Assembly (NCBI GenBank): GCA_013339765.2
Contig: CM023450.1
Coordinates: 97,392,820 to 97,456,819, forward strand
Origin: Haemaphysalis longicornis
Lineage: Eukaryota; Arthropoda; Arachnida; Ixodida; Ixodidae
Length of the DNA: 64,000 nucleotides
Direction: 5' to 3'
Of this stretch, positions 27,101 through 39,100 are shown one piece after another. Positions within the stretch are counted from its first letter, which is position 1; every line of letters starts with the position of its first letter. A model generated the notes under the pieces. That model was not told where the DNA came from. It ran no database searches and was given only the letters and a program-made list of their open reading frames with translations. Position numbers and translations under genes: made by a program.

Positions 27101-30100
27101 GGATCCAAACTGAACGAGTCCAATCCTACTGTTCGGAAAAAAGTTGAAAAACACTTCCACGTTTCATCTCCCAAGCTGCAGGCAGCACAGCTGGCAGTAA
27201 AGGCCTCTTAAAGGGACACTGAAGTGATATGTAAACATTGCGGGATTACTTGCGCAAATTGTAGTCCGGAGTCCCCAGACCATGTTTCGACCACCCTGGG
27301 CACGTTTACGCGATTTTATTTAGTAGAAAAATTAATTCGAAAATGCTGTCCTCCTCTCTTTACGCTCGCCCATTTTTTGCGGCGTTTTCGTGTGACGTCG
27401 AGAGGAGCCGAGCTCGCAATTGGCTGCGCAACTGCACGGCTCCCCTGCCTTCAGACAGTCAGTCGGCCCAGCGTTTCGTCCGCCGGCCGCCGACGGGTCG
27501 TCGCAATTCGTTCGCTCAGTTGAAACGAAGCCAGGACACGTTTGTGAATGGTAGAATCTGCCTTTCTTTACTTGGTTAGTTTGTACACTGTATCTAGCTC
27601 CAAGTCAAGGTCGCTTCACACAAGTGCTGCACAAGCGCACATGCGACGCTTCGCTGACTGGTACGCCAGTAGGAAAATATAAGGCCTCTTGAAGGCGGGA
27701 GAAGAGTCAGCGAAGTCAATATAGGTACTAAGGACATAAAATCAACTGATATTTTTACCGTACAGCGTAAAACTAGGGTGCGGGAAGCACTTTTTTGCGC
27801 TGGGCGAACAAGCACAGCGGTCAGCAGCACGACCACACATCTGCGAACGCTTTTTCCGTCTACGAAATGCAATTGCTAGACGTGAGCTATTGTGGAAACT
27901 CGGGCGAACGCTTACTGCACGAGCGCATACAACAAATAGTCACCTAAGCTGCTTGAAATGCCAAAACTAAATAAAAGTGTAAACTGGTTGTACAATATAT
28001 ACCCTATATTAGCCAGTGCCGTCGCGTAGCCTGCTCCGTGGCTCAGTTGTCTGGGGCGCTAGGTATGTCGCCTCAAGTGTTTTGCAAGTCGCGAGTTCGA
28101 ATCCCCCGCGGGTCCATGCTCTTTTTTTTTTTTTTGTAAGTTAACTTTTTTGTTTTCCGCCGATGTTTTCTATATTGAGTTCACCTTTTTTGGGCCGCAA
28201 CGTTCATGGCTACACGAACTAGTTCACAAAACGCGCGCAGGCTGGCACTGGCGCACTAGCGAGTTCTCGTTGGCGTGCTGTTGCCATAAGCACCGACTGC
28301 TTGCAGGCAGTGGGCACAGGCCAGGCCAGACCCTTGGCAGGCCACAGGCCAATGAACAGACCCTTGGCCTGGTGCGAACACGCTTTTTACGATACAGGCA
28401 TGAGGGAGGCAAGCTCCAAATATGGGGGAAAAGCGCATGACATTTGGGCGTCTGCGGGTACGCGGAGGGCGTTCATGCACTGCGTAGGCCTTCGGCTAGT
28501 GAATGCTACGATTCCAAGCCGTCCTAGGAGGCTTATCTTATGCATTTTACAGCTGACAACATGGCAGAAGCGCGGTACGATGATTACTGAGTTATTGAGA
28601 ATGCCCATCCAACAACGCCTACGGTTGTGTTTTACAGAACCGAAACCGAAACTTGTTTGGTTGCTCACCTTGGGCATCGTCCAATCACGGTCCCGCTCCT
28701 CCTAACGTCACAGCTTTAGTTGGTGCGGCCGCCGCAAACCGCGCATGGTAGTTTTTCTTCTTTCGCGCTTTGTAAAATAATTACCGATTTGTCAATCGTA
28801 AAAACGATGAAAAGTGTGCTAATTTGAGCCAGTCTACGCAGTGGAAGCAAAAACGGGAGCTTGACAAATTCACTTCAGTGTCCCTTTAAAGTCAATCAGG
28901 AGAGGCAACAAGCAAGCGGTCCGTGTGTTGTTTTGGTGTCCCCTTTGGTTGTGGTCAAGTGGGAAGCATGTTGGGATCGCGTGTAGTTTGTCTGTATTTT
29001 GGGGGCCACACGTGGTCCCCAGACACTGAGGGTTAATGCACAACGATTACTTAAAAAAGGACTGGTCGATACGTGATTACTCTGATGGAAAAGAATTCCG
29101 ACCCAACGGAAGCACAACCACTGCACTTTCGCAACTGAAGCAGAATGATTTACAGATTCAGGCAAACCAGATGAACTCTAGCAAAACTCTTTCAAGTCCT
29201 GCACTGGTGTCCACCATTTAAAGTGCTTTTCGAGACTTGAGGATGAGATTTTGAGCCCAAAACATGGCTGCGAGCATTTGCAATTTTTTTTTGCCGAAAA
29301 AAGGAAGTTACAGTAAGCAATTATGTTTGCACCACCGAGTGCAAATTAAGCAATTATACTTGCATCCCCTCAGAATTGTACAAATTAATGGAGGCAGACA
29401 ACTCGTGAATTTTTTAAATAAGATGTTTTACACAAAACAAATACACGGTATGCTTACATTTTTCTCCAGTTAGATTCACTTTAAGAGCTCAACAAATGAT
29501 TTTTCCTTAGTGACCCTTGATCACTAAGCTGAGACAAACAGCAGAGGGGAAACTACTCTTTTTCTCCCACATATCCAATGCTTGTGTGCTTCCCTATTTA
29601 TTTTTATATACTTACAGCACCACACTGCATTACAGTAGGGGGAGGGGGGGGTCACACTAAAAAATAATCCAATGTACATTACAGACCGAGATATCCTACA
29701 TACATTATAAAATACATAATGGAGTTGTATGTGTTACTTTGTCGTAAAAATTATACATAAATATATACAGTGCAAAAAAATACAATGGGATAGTACACAA
29801 GGCAAAAGGAAATAAATATGGCAAATACACAGCAATTAGAAATTCTATGTGTCCAAAGGATGAGTAAGTGTGCGTCAGGTAAAATGCTAACCTTATATTT
29901 GGGTAGGTAGTCGCATCCTCGTATTGTTTTGTGAAAATTCTTAATTCTCCAAGATTTTTCAAAAATTTCATATCGGGATTCTATAAATGGGTTCCGAAGC
30001 ATCTTCCACTTATGCTATGAAGCACATAGGCTCTCGCACAGGGAAATTCGATTATTGACTTTAAAAAAATTCTGTAAAGGCAATCATAATTAATGAGTTC

Positions 30101-33100
30101 TTGTGTATAAAAAAAGTGCATCAATATGAGATCTGTTGATTAATTGATTTGATTTGATTATAGGTTTAACGCGCTGACGCTACACAGGCGATGAGGCGTG
30201 CCGTAGTGGAGGGCTCCGGATTAATTTTGACCACCTGGGGATCTTTACGTGCGCCGAAATCTCGAACACACAGGTGTTTTCCCTTTTTGCCTCCATCAGA
30301 AAAGCGACTGCCGCGGCCGGGAATTGAACCTGCATCCTCGTGCTCACAAGCACAACACCCTAGCCACTGCCACATGATTCATCGAAGCCCTTAAAACTGC
30401 AGTGGCTGTTGCAGCTGAACAAAACAAAGTAGAAAAGTAGAGCTACGAATAAATACAGAAAATGACAAGGGGCCAAGGCACAATGGAGGCCCCACTCACC
30501 CGGAAACAAGGAACACAGTGTGAGAATAGTCGAGCAGAGGTCTTTGACTGGCGTCTTGTAGAAGAGCACCTAACAAAGGCAATGAAGAGACAAAAAAAAA
30601 AGCAATGAGACATCAACATCACCAGTGGGCAACGTCAAAAACAACGGTTTAGCACACTCTCCCACTTCCTACACTGCTGTGCAATGCAGCTGCAGCCTCC
30701 TTTGTGCTGTCACCATTCACTCTCTTCTTTTTCTTCTCTCTTTAGCGTTGATTACAGGTGACAGTAGCACAACACAGTAGCCGCTCGAAAAACTACCTGC
30801 CGAGTCCTCTTCGCGAGTTGCATAGCATCCACCCACCTTGCGCTCCAACAGCAGCAGCTTGAAAAGCAGAACTGCCTTGTGCTTGAAGTGCAGGATGAGA
30901 TCGCGCGACGAGAGCCCTGCAACAAGCGTCAAAGAGGAACACCAATGAGTCACCCTTTATTCTTTGGTTCTGACATGCGATTGACGCCGAGTGAAAATGC
31001 AAACTGTAACAACCAACACACCACATTTTGTTCCCGACACTGCAAATAGAAAGGGAGAAAAAGTTTGTATGTTTACAATGCTAGAGCATTGCAAAGAGAT
31101 CAAATGTGGACTGCAGGACAACAATGAACAGCAAGCAAACAGTGCACGGCTGCTTGCAGTGACAGGTGTCGCAGCCTGTGGCAGGCATAAGTGGCAGCCG
31201 GTGATGCAATATTAGCCAGCTATGGTGGGTCATCACTGCACGGCTGAAAGCACCATCAGTTACACTTCATGGCCATTCGGTAACTCGCGCTTAATTGGCA
31301 CATGGCTGCTACATAAGACAGAAACCATAAAAACCTTAAAAGCAATTGGTGCTTAGAGAATCGTGCAAGACAACTGGAAATATATGTGTTTGGACAACGG
31401 GTAAACTTGAAATAAGTGGAATCAAAAGATCCCTAGACTGGTACAGCACTGCTAAAGATAAGTTGCTGTCACCTAGGTTGCCGGAGCTTACTGACTTGCC
31501 AAGTGCGGTTCAACAGGGTCACGGAAAATGGTGACACGAAGGGGAAGATTGGGCGGCAACTGAATGGACAAAAGGGATTGGTACTGTGCATAACACTACA
31601 GTGCGATATGGTGACAAACAACTGCTGACCATTCACTTTTCACAGTATATACCAACTTATGTGGGCAGCCCATTTAGCTTGAGTTCAATGTCTTTCTAAA
31701 ACCTTGCACTAGATAATTTCACAGAGGCAGAGCCCTAGTAAGAAACAGTAAATGATCATACCCTGCTTCAAACAACATTTTAATGCTTCGCAAAAGGACA
31801 CAGCTCAACGTAACTTTTAGGGCGCAGCCATTTGGTGGCCATCTATGGGATGAGCCGCGATGTTGGCGTAACCGAGTGAACGATGACAAGACCAACAAGT
31901 GAAAGAAAAAGCGAACGATGAAACAAAGCAAAGGAGGAGAGCTTGGCGAAATTGGGTGGGGAGGGCGGTTTGCCATGACGGCGCGGGCCAGTGCGGTAGG
32001 GGAGGGGAGGGGGCAGTATGCTGTGCCTGCACGAGGCGCTCGACGGCGCGATGCTTGGCGAAAACGTGAGGGGGGCGTGCGCTTAACTATGATGTGCGTT
32101 AGCTTAAGACGCCCCTTCGCGGTCCCTTCCTGAGACGGACTTCGCGCCACCGACGCAAAGGCTCATCATCGCTGCCGTGGAGAGAACCCACAAGTGAGTG
32201 CTGCCTCAGCGCACTGCTGCTGTGCCCAACTATTGCATTAGGGAGTATCGTAATCGCCAGTCCACTCTTCTTCACTTGGCCTGACAGCTCGCCGTCAGTT
32301 TGCGCTTTGCCAGTGTCACTAAACTAAACTAGGCTCTTGACAACAGCAAGTGGGCGCACAGAAAGGTCCGAAAGCTGAAAGCAGGAATTCCAACCACGGG
32401 CCACAATTTGACCTGTGGAGAAGGCCGACTGAACACTCGGGAGTGGACAGGAAGGAGCGTACCGAGGTGCAGCTGCCCGCCTCCGGCCTGCATGAGGTCG
32501 GGGGAGAGCAGGGCGTTGAGGTTCTGGTAGGTGTCCCGCAGGAGGGCCACCTGGCTGAAGTCGCGCTCCTCGAAGTAGGCGTGCGTCACCAGCTGCAGCT
32601 TGGCCTGGATCAGGCCGTACAGCGGAAGCCGGCTCAGCACGCACACGCTCTTCTGCACCGAGCTGCGCGTCACGTCCGAGCCCCGCCGCAGCAGCATCTG
32701 CCAAGTGTTCAGAACAAAACGGGCACCAAAGGTAGCACATAAGACAGCTTCCGCTTTGACAGAAAGAAAACCCGGTGGCAAAGAAGGAAGCGGCACATTC
32801 TAAACAGTGGGGCTCTTGATCTCTACGGGCTGCCCAAAGGAGAAGAAGGCACGTCGATTGCAGACCAATCATATACACATTGTATAATGGATTCGAAATC
32901 ATCAGTCTTAATTTATTCAAGCTTTTTTCAGGTGGTGGAGCAGAGGTTTGCTTGATTGATTGATTGTAGGGTTTAACTCGCCGACGCAGCGCAGGCGATG
33001 AGGCGCGCCGTAGTGGAGGGCTCCGGATTAATTTTGACCACCTGGGGATCTTTAACGTGCGCCGAAATCTCGTACACACGGGCGTTTTTGCTTTTCGCCT

Positions 33101-36100
33101 CCATCAGAAAAGCGGCCGCCGCGGCCGGGAATCGAACCCGCGACCTTGTGCTCAGCAGCGCAAAGAGGTTTGCTTCATTCGCTTAAGTTTTACACTGTTT
33201 TTTGTCCATGGTAGTGATATTATGCTACGGCACAAAGCAACCCAAGAGGGGCACTAGCTTTTTTGTGTCTGGAAAAAAGAAGTGAAGATTCCATGAAGAC
33301 AAAACAAAATTCTTTACCTCTGCACTGATTTGCCGGTAGCATGAAATTCCAAAGACCGTCTTCCTTGGGTTGTCCAGAGCTGGCAAGTGGAAGTATATTG
33401 TGTCTAGATGCCAGAAAAGGGAAAAAAGGACAGACATCCATATACATGTTAGGTAGTCAGGTTTTAGACTTTTGCTGCATAGATTTCATCATAATGCTAA
33501 AACACACTAGCATTCCCTTGCACACCCCAATTTATGTGCACCCCAATCACTCATGCATGTGCACAAATTGCTTTTTGCTGATGCAGGAGTGACATTTTGT
33601 TGATCTACCAAAGCTCGAAGAGATGCCGCCAAAGTGTTCTCCAAGAGGTGACATACAGAGCACTAAGCTTACGCCATTTGTCACTAATTTTGATAGTGTG
33701 AAACCCAGCATAGTCACCCCAAATCACTCATTTGGCTGGATCAACCCCGCTGCTAGCAAGATATGTCTTAACAATGCTTCACCATAGTAAATTTGTAAGT
33801 CGTTTACTGACTACTTCTCTAACTGCACTGAAGCTATATAAACAAACTTTAAAGCACACACTGTTCGTCACTCACTGAGAGCCTTGTTTTTACCTTCAAA
33901 TCATGCTTTTCAGAAAGAATTCCTGATAATTTTGTATTCTGTAGACATGACCCTGTATTTTCCCCAATTATGTAGATTCCCTCACCAGTACGTGAAGTGC
34001 AGCACTTATTTTCACAGCTGGAATTACCCACAGTTGTTCCTTTATACGCAAGACTCTTCATTTCTTCCTTGTTTCCTGTGTCGCATAATCCCACCATTGT
34101 AACACAGATGCCATATCTCTTTTTGTAGCACCCGTGCACTCTGCTTGCATATTACTGTGCCAGATATGCATATTATCTCATGTTACAGAAACAGCCGGCC
34201 GTATTGGGATAAGTTTTGCTGCCGTCAAATGATACACAAACTTGATTGTAGGGTTTAACGCGCCGACGCAACGCAGGCGATGAGACTTGCCCTAGTGGAG
34301 GGCTCCGGATTAATTTTGACCACCTGGAGATCTTTAACATGCGCCGAAATCTCGCACACACGGGCGTTTTTGCTTTTCACCTCCATCAGAAAAGCGCCCG
34401 CCACGGCCAGGAATCAAACCCGCATCTTCGTGCTCATAATACGCAAACTTCAATGGCGGTGTTGCCTGCACTGCTGCTTGCACTCACTCACCCACCAACA
34501 ATTTTGCAAGCACTAGTGCAGCACAGCAGTGGCCCGTTACCTTCTTCGTAGTTGTGGGCCCCATCAGGCAGTGCAAGGGAAGGTAGGTGCTTCCAAGGCT
34601 CTGGCAGGTCCTGGCTTTCTTGGGCTCCCGTCTCCCCGCCTCCTCCTCCTCCTCCTCCCCCAACGATTGGAGGGTACGCATACTCCAGCTACGCAGGGGA
34701 TCATGACAAGTCACATCAGTCACATCATCATCATCACCAGCATATCTACGTACCACTGCAGGGCAAAGGCCTTTCCCATTAATCTCCAATTATCCCGGTC
34801 CTATGCTAACTACGACCAATCACATCAGCCACATCACAACCTTAAAAAACCACACAAGAATTGTGTAGTTATCACTGACTGTACTGCCACTAATACCTTA
34901 AAGAGACCCTGCAACACTTTTTTCAACTTTTTTTGAAATCTTAAATGCTTGCAGAATGCAGTCACTCAACCCACCCAGTACTTAAATTAGGGGGCCGCAA
35001 AGTACCTCAGCCAAAATTTACTGCTCTATGCTCAACAGATAACTTGTAAACTTGCTCAAAAGATTTTTCCCTCTTTCCTGGTCTTGACGTTCTTTGACAG
35101 CCCGAATTACGTCACTAAGGCCATGTAGCGCCTGTTGGCCGGTTTTCCTTCGGTTTCAGCAATGAATGCTTTTTGATAGCAACTTAAAAAAAAAAAAAAA
35201 AAAAAACCAAAGCAGAAATGGAAGGCGCATCTGGTGCGACGAGCAAATCCCGCAGTGCCGCTCCGTGTTGGCGATAACTAGCTTTCGCAGTGCTTCCAGA
35301 CGCAAAGGAAAGAGTGGCAGCGTTTATTGAAAGTGTTGCGGGGTCCCTTTAAGCGTCTACACGTGTCAGTGTGGTGCAGCAAAGTTGCACACTCAGTCAA
35401 AATGCCAGCATTATCCCCAAGATCAGTAGCGTAAAAATTATTCATTTCCCAAGCACTTGCAGCTTATTGAAGAAAACCAGCTGCAAATTATATCACAACC
35501 CAAAATAAATTAGCAATACCAAAACAAAGCTACACAGTGGCAATGCCCCAAAGTTACTCTGTTGTCACATAGGGCACAAGTGGAAAAATTATGTAATGTT
35601 TCTTACAACCCTCCTTTCTTGCCCCAGAAGGTGGTTCTGCCAGGCTGTTTACCACTGTTTGTTTATTTGGGATATGACTGACATACAGAGAGCACACTAC
35701 AACCCGGTGCTTAATGACACTAATCATGTTACTATTCTACAATAGTTGTTCCAAAACAAGAGATGTTGTCACACCTCCTGCTCACAAGAGGCAGCATTTC
35801 CACAGCAGACTGCATAACAATCTAGAACAACATACCAAGATGAAAAAAAAAAGAAAAAAAAACACCCATGAAACTGCCTGAATTGCAATTTTGTAGCACC
35901 TTTTTCAGGTACTGCTACAACATATTGAGTTACTAAATGATGTTTGATAGATGTGTTCCCAATCCTCCACAACATACGTACAAGTACTCGAAAAAACACC
36001 TGACAAAAACACTGCTTCATTCATGAAGTAAGAAAGAGTATGCCATTAAGCTATATAAAATTTTATAATATCCCACAAATGGTGTAATGTTACATTATTA

Positions 36101-39100
36101 AAGTAGACAAAATTCTATCATTTTGACGTCAGTGGCACCAAGCGGCAATCACTGGCAATGCTGCAAAAAGCACTACTAAGAGGTAAGCTTAGGGAGTTTC
36201 TCATTGATCCTCTGTTCCCTTAAGCTCAGTCTCACTGCTCTAGTTTGCATTCACTTGATGTTTCCTGCTTTTCTGTGCCAGATTTTATTTACAGGCAATT
36301 TTCACCATAATAAAATTCTTCAAATTGCATAACATTCATTGGACTGCGCTTAAAAGGCTTGGCTGCTTTTTCGCTAGCAATCACCTGTCTCACCAGCTCC
36401 TGTGCAGATCACAAGTGTTTCTTAATCTGCAATGGCTCTTTTTGTATGTCTGAAAAAGTGTTAAAATCAAAACAGGCCCCAATAAATTACCGGTGCACAA
36501 TCATTAGTCCATTTTTCATTTTTTAACTAAACCTGTGATCAAACCAGCAGGGTTTCTCGGATTGGTTCACAATATTTTCCACTTTCATAGTTTCCTTTTT
36601 TCCTCTACCTTGATAGAAAGACTGCTCTTTACGGTAACAGCGGCTATGATCGAGGTTTAGTGGACTAAAGCCGCCTACCATGTGCTCGAGACAAGGTTGT
36701 CTGCACTGTTCTGTGTTAAGATTACTTTGCAAAAACATTCTGCGCGTAGTACCTCCATATGCATCAGCCCTGCAACATATCTTCTGGCGGTATAGCTACC
36801 CCGGTGTACACACATAAGTATCAGTTCCAAGCAGTGGGTCCCCCTTTCCCCACTAGAAATTTTCGGGTTTATGAGAAAATGGAGGGCACGAATGAGGCCA
36901 CTGACTCTGCCTCTGAACTTGCCTACCATTAAATAAAGACTTCCAAAAATCCTCTTTCCGTCGCAAGCAATGCCCCAAGCTTAAGCAGCGAAGTGTTAAA
37001 GCGCAGCGCAAGACGAGGGACAAATAACACAAAGAAGACACACAGTGCACTACCCTGTGTCTTCTTTTTGTTATTTGTCCCTCGTCTTGTGCTGCTCTTT
37101 AACACTTCGCCATGTACCAACTCGCCCAAACCACTATGTACTCTGCTTAAGCAGCATCGACGCTTACTCTCACTTAGATGGTCAGACCCTTTGCAGTGCC
37201 CCAGAAGAAAACAATCAGAGGGTTATGTAAAGTATTCTCACTGTATCTCAAAGTTTCTGTTTATCTATTTTGAATTTAATCTTTTTTTCACTTTGTTCCG
37301 TTTGGCTTCCTTTTCTCTCTTTATTGTGTTCTCCCTCCAGTTTTTGTATATGTCTGCCCCTGCATACACTCACTGTGTAGCCCTAACTGAAGCTGGTTAT
37401 AAAGAAATAAAATGGGACAACACCTGAAACGGGTATTCGTACAAACTCCCTGCAAGTGTGCAAAGCTTCCCAAAGCGTCTACGTGGTGGTATATGAAAAT
37501 AAAAAAAAATATTGAGCAAAAAGACAACCTGGCCACATGTTCTCTAAAAAACGAAATGGAAAGAGGCCGTTTCATTTCCTGCTTTAAAATATAATGTGCG
37601 GCATACTTTGCCTGTTATGCAGGCACTATGGGCTGGCATTTGAAGACTTCTTAACAATTCCGTGAACGAAGCAAAGCTGACCCAATTTGAATTATTATTA
37701 GGCAGCACCGGGCACTGGGCTCACACAAAAGGTAGCAGAGAAAATGTTACTCTGCCAAGTTTAAATCTAGATTGTCAAGGGGAACAGTTATTAACGAGGG
37801 TTGCTTCCAGGCTCCAAAAGCTTATACTACATTGGAACTTTCACGAAGTGCTTTTTGACACGGTCAAGTGTCAAAAGAGGCAACATAATACAGAGAAATT
37901 GCAGCCACACTCAAGAGGTGTAGTAGCAACAGTGCGAATACCCAGGCTGGCTCAAGAGCCAGGGAGCCCCATTTTAAGGTTTCGCTGTTTGCAGCCCAGT
38001 ATGGTTGCTTAGACAACAAGGGAACTCATCCACGAGCAGGCACAGGAAGAACTGTATGCAGGCTGCAGCAGGAACAGAAAAACATGAAACAGATTGTAAT
38101 TAAGTATAACCACTTACCCAACCACTTCTCAATGAGGGCAACGAACAGCTGCTTGAAGCTCTAGTGCTTAGAGTTAGTGAAAAAATTAATTGAAAAGCAA
38201 TTGAAGTCACCAAACGAAGGTTAAGTGCTGGTGGAATAAAATAAAAAAAAATCCTTATTTTCATCATCGTCATTTTTATGTAAAATGAAGGCCTCTCCCT
38301 ACTACACCAAACTGCTCCAAACTTAGGATGCCCGAATCCATTCCTTGCTACAATTTTTCACATATCCCTCCATCGAGTCAACTGCTTTTTTAATTATCAT
38401 CGCACCTCTCGGCAGCCACTCTGGTACCTGGATGGTCCATTGATTGTAAGTCTACTTCCTCCCCTAAATTTGAACTATGACATCTTCCACTTGAGTTTGT
38501 TCCCTAATCCAAGAAACTCGCTTCCTTAGCCGTTACTCCTATCAATCTCCCCTCAACGGTTTGCAGGACTGACTGAAGGTTTTTTTAACATGCTTAGTAA
38601 GGTGCCAAGTATTTAGGGTGTCCGTTAAAGATTGCTGCACTGCCAAAATTAATCGGGAGGCCTCCACTAGGGGGCGCCTCATGGCCCAGTTGCACCATCG
38701 GCCCATTTAGCTCCTGAGATTTTCATTTTTATTCAAAAGATTTGGTGTTTGTACCCTCAGCACTTATCCAGGAACACACAATGCTTTATTTGCAGAAAAA
38801 TTGAACAAAAATGCTATTCCCCCACTGCATCACAAGTCTGATGACATCAGCAATGATGTATTCGAGGTAGGTGCCCACACTAAAGAGCTAGTACAGTGAC
38901 CCCGTGAAGTATCCAGGAAACTGCCAGGAGGCCATGCCAAAGCGCATTTATTTGGTTTCTGTTGGGCTTCTGGGATGGCGCACCAATGCCGCCTAATGAC
39001 TGCTAAGTTTACTTTTCTGATCAGACCTGTGCGCGATATATTTTGTTGCTGGTTAAGTAATCATTCTGTGAAACATCGGGTACCACTCAACATACAGGGC

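Noticed and set aside
29705..30002. Membrane-protein-like open frames
   Set aside because: Phe/Tyr/Leu richness follows from AT-rich DNA; two overlapping frames look equally membrane-like.
32324..33079. 251-codon minus-strand open frame
   Set aside because: It reads exon 4 of AVL9 in the wrong frame and runs into the SINE; the correct exon 4 frame has clear homology.
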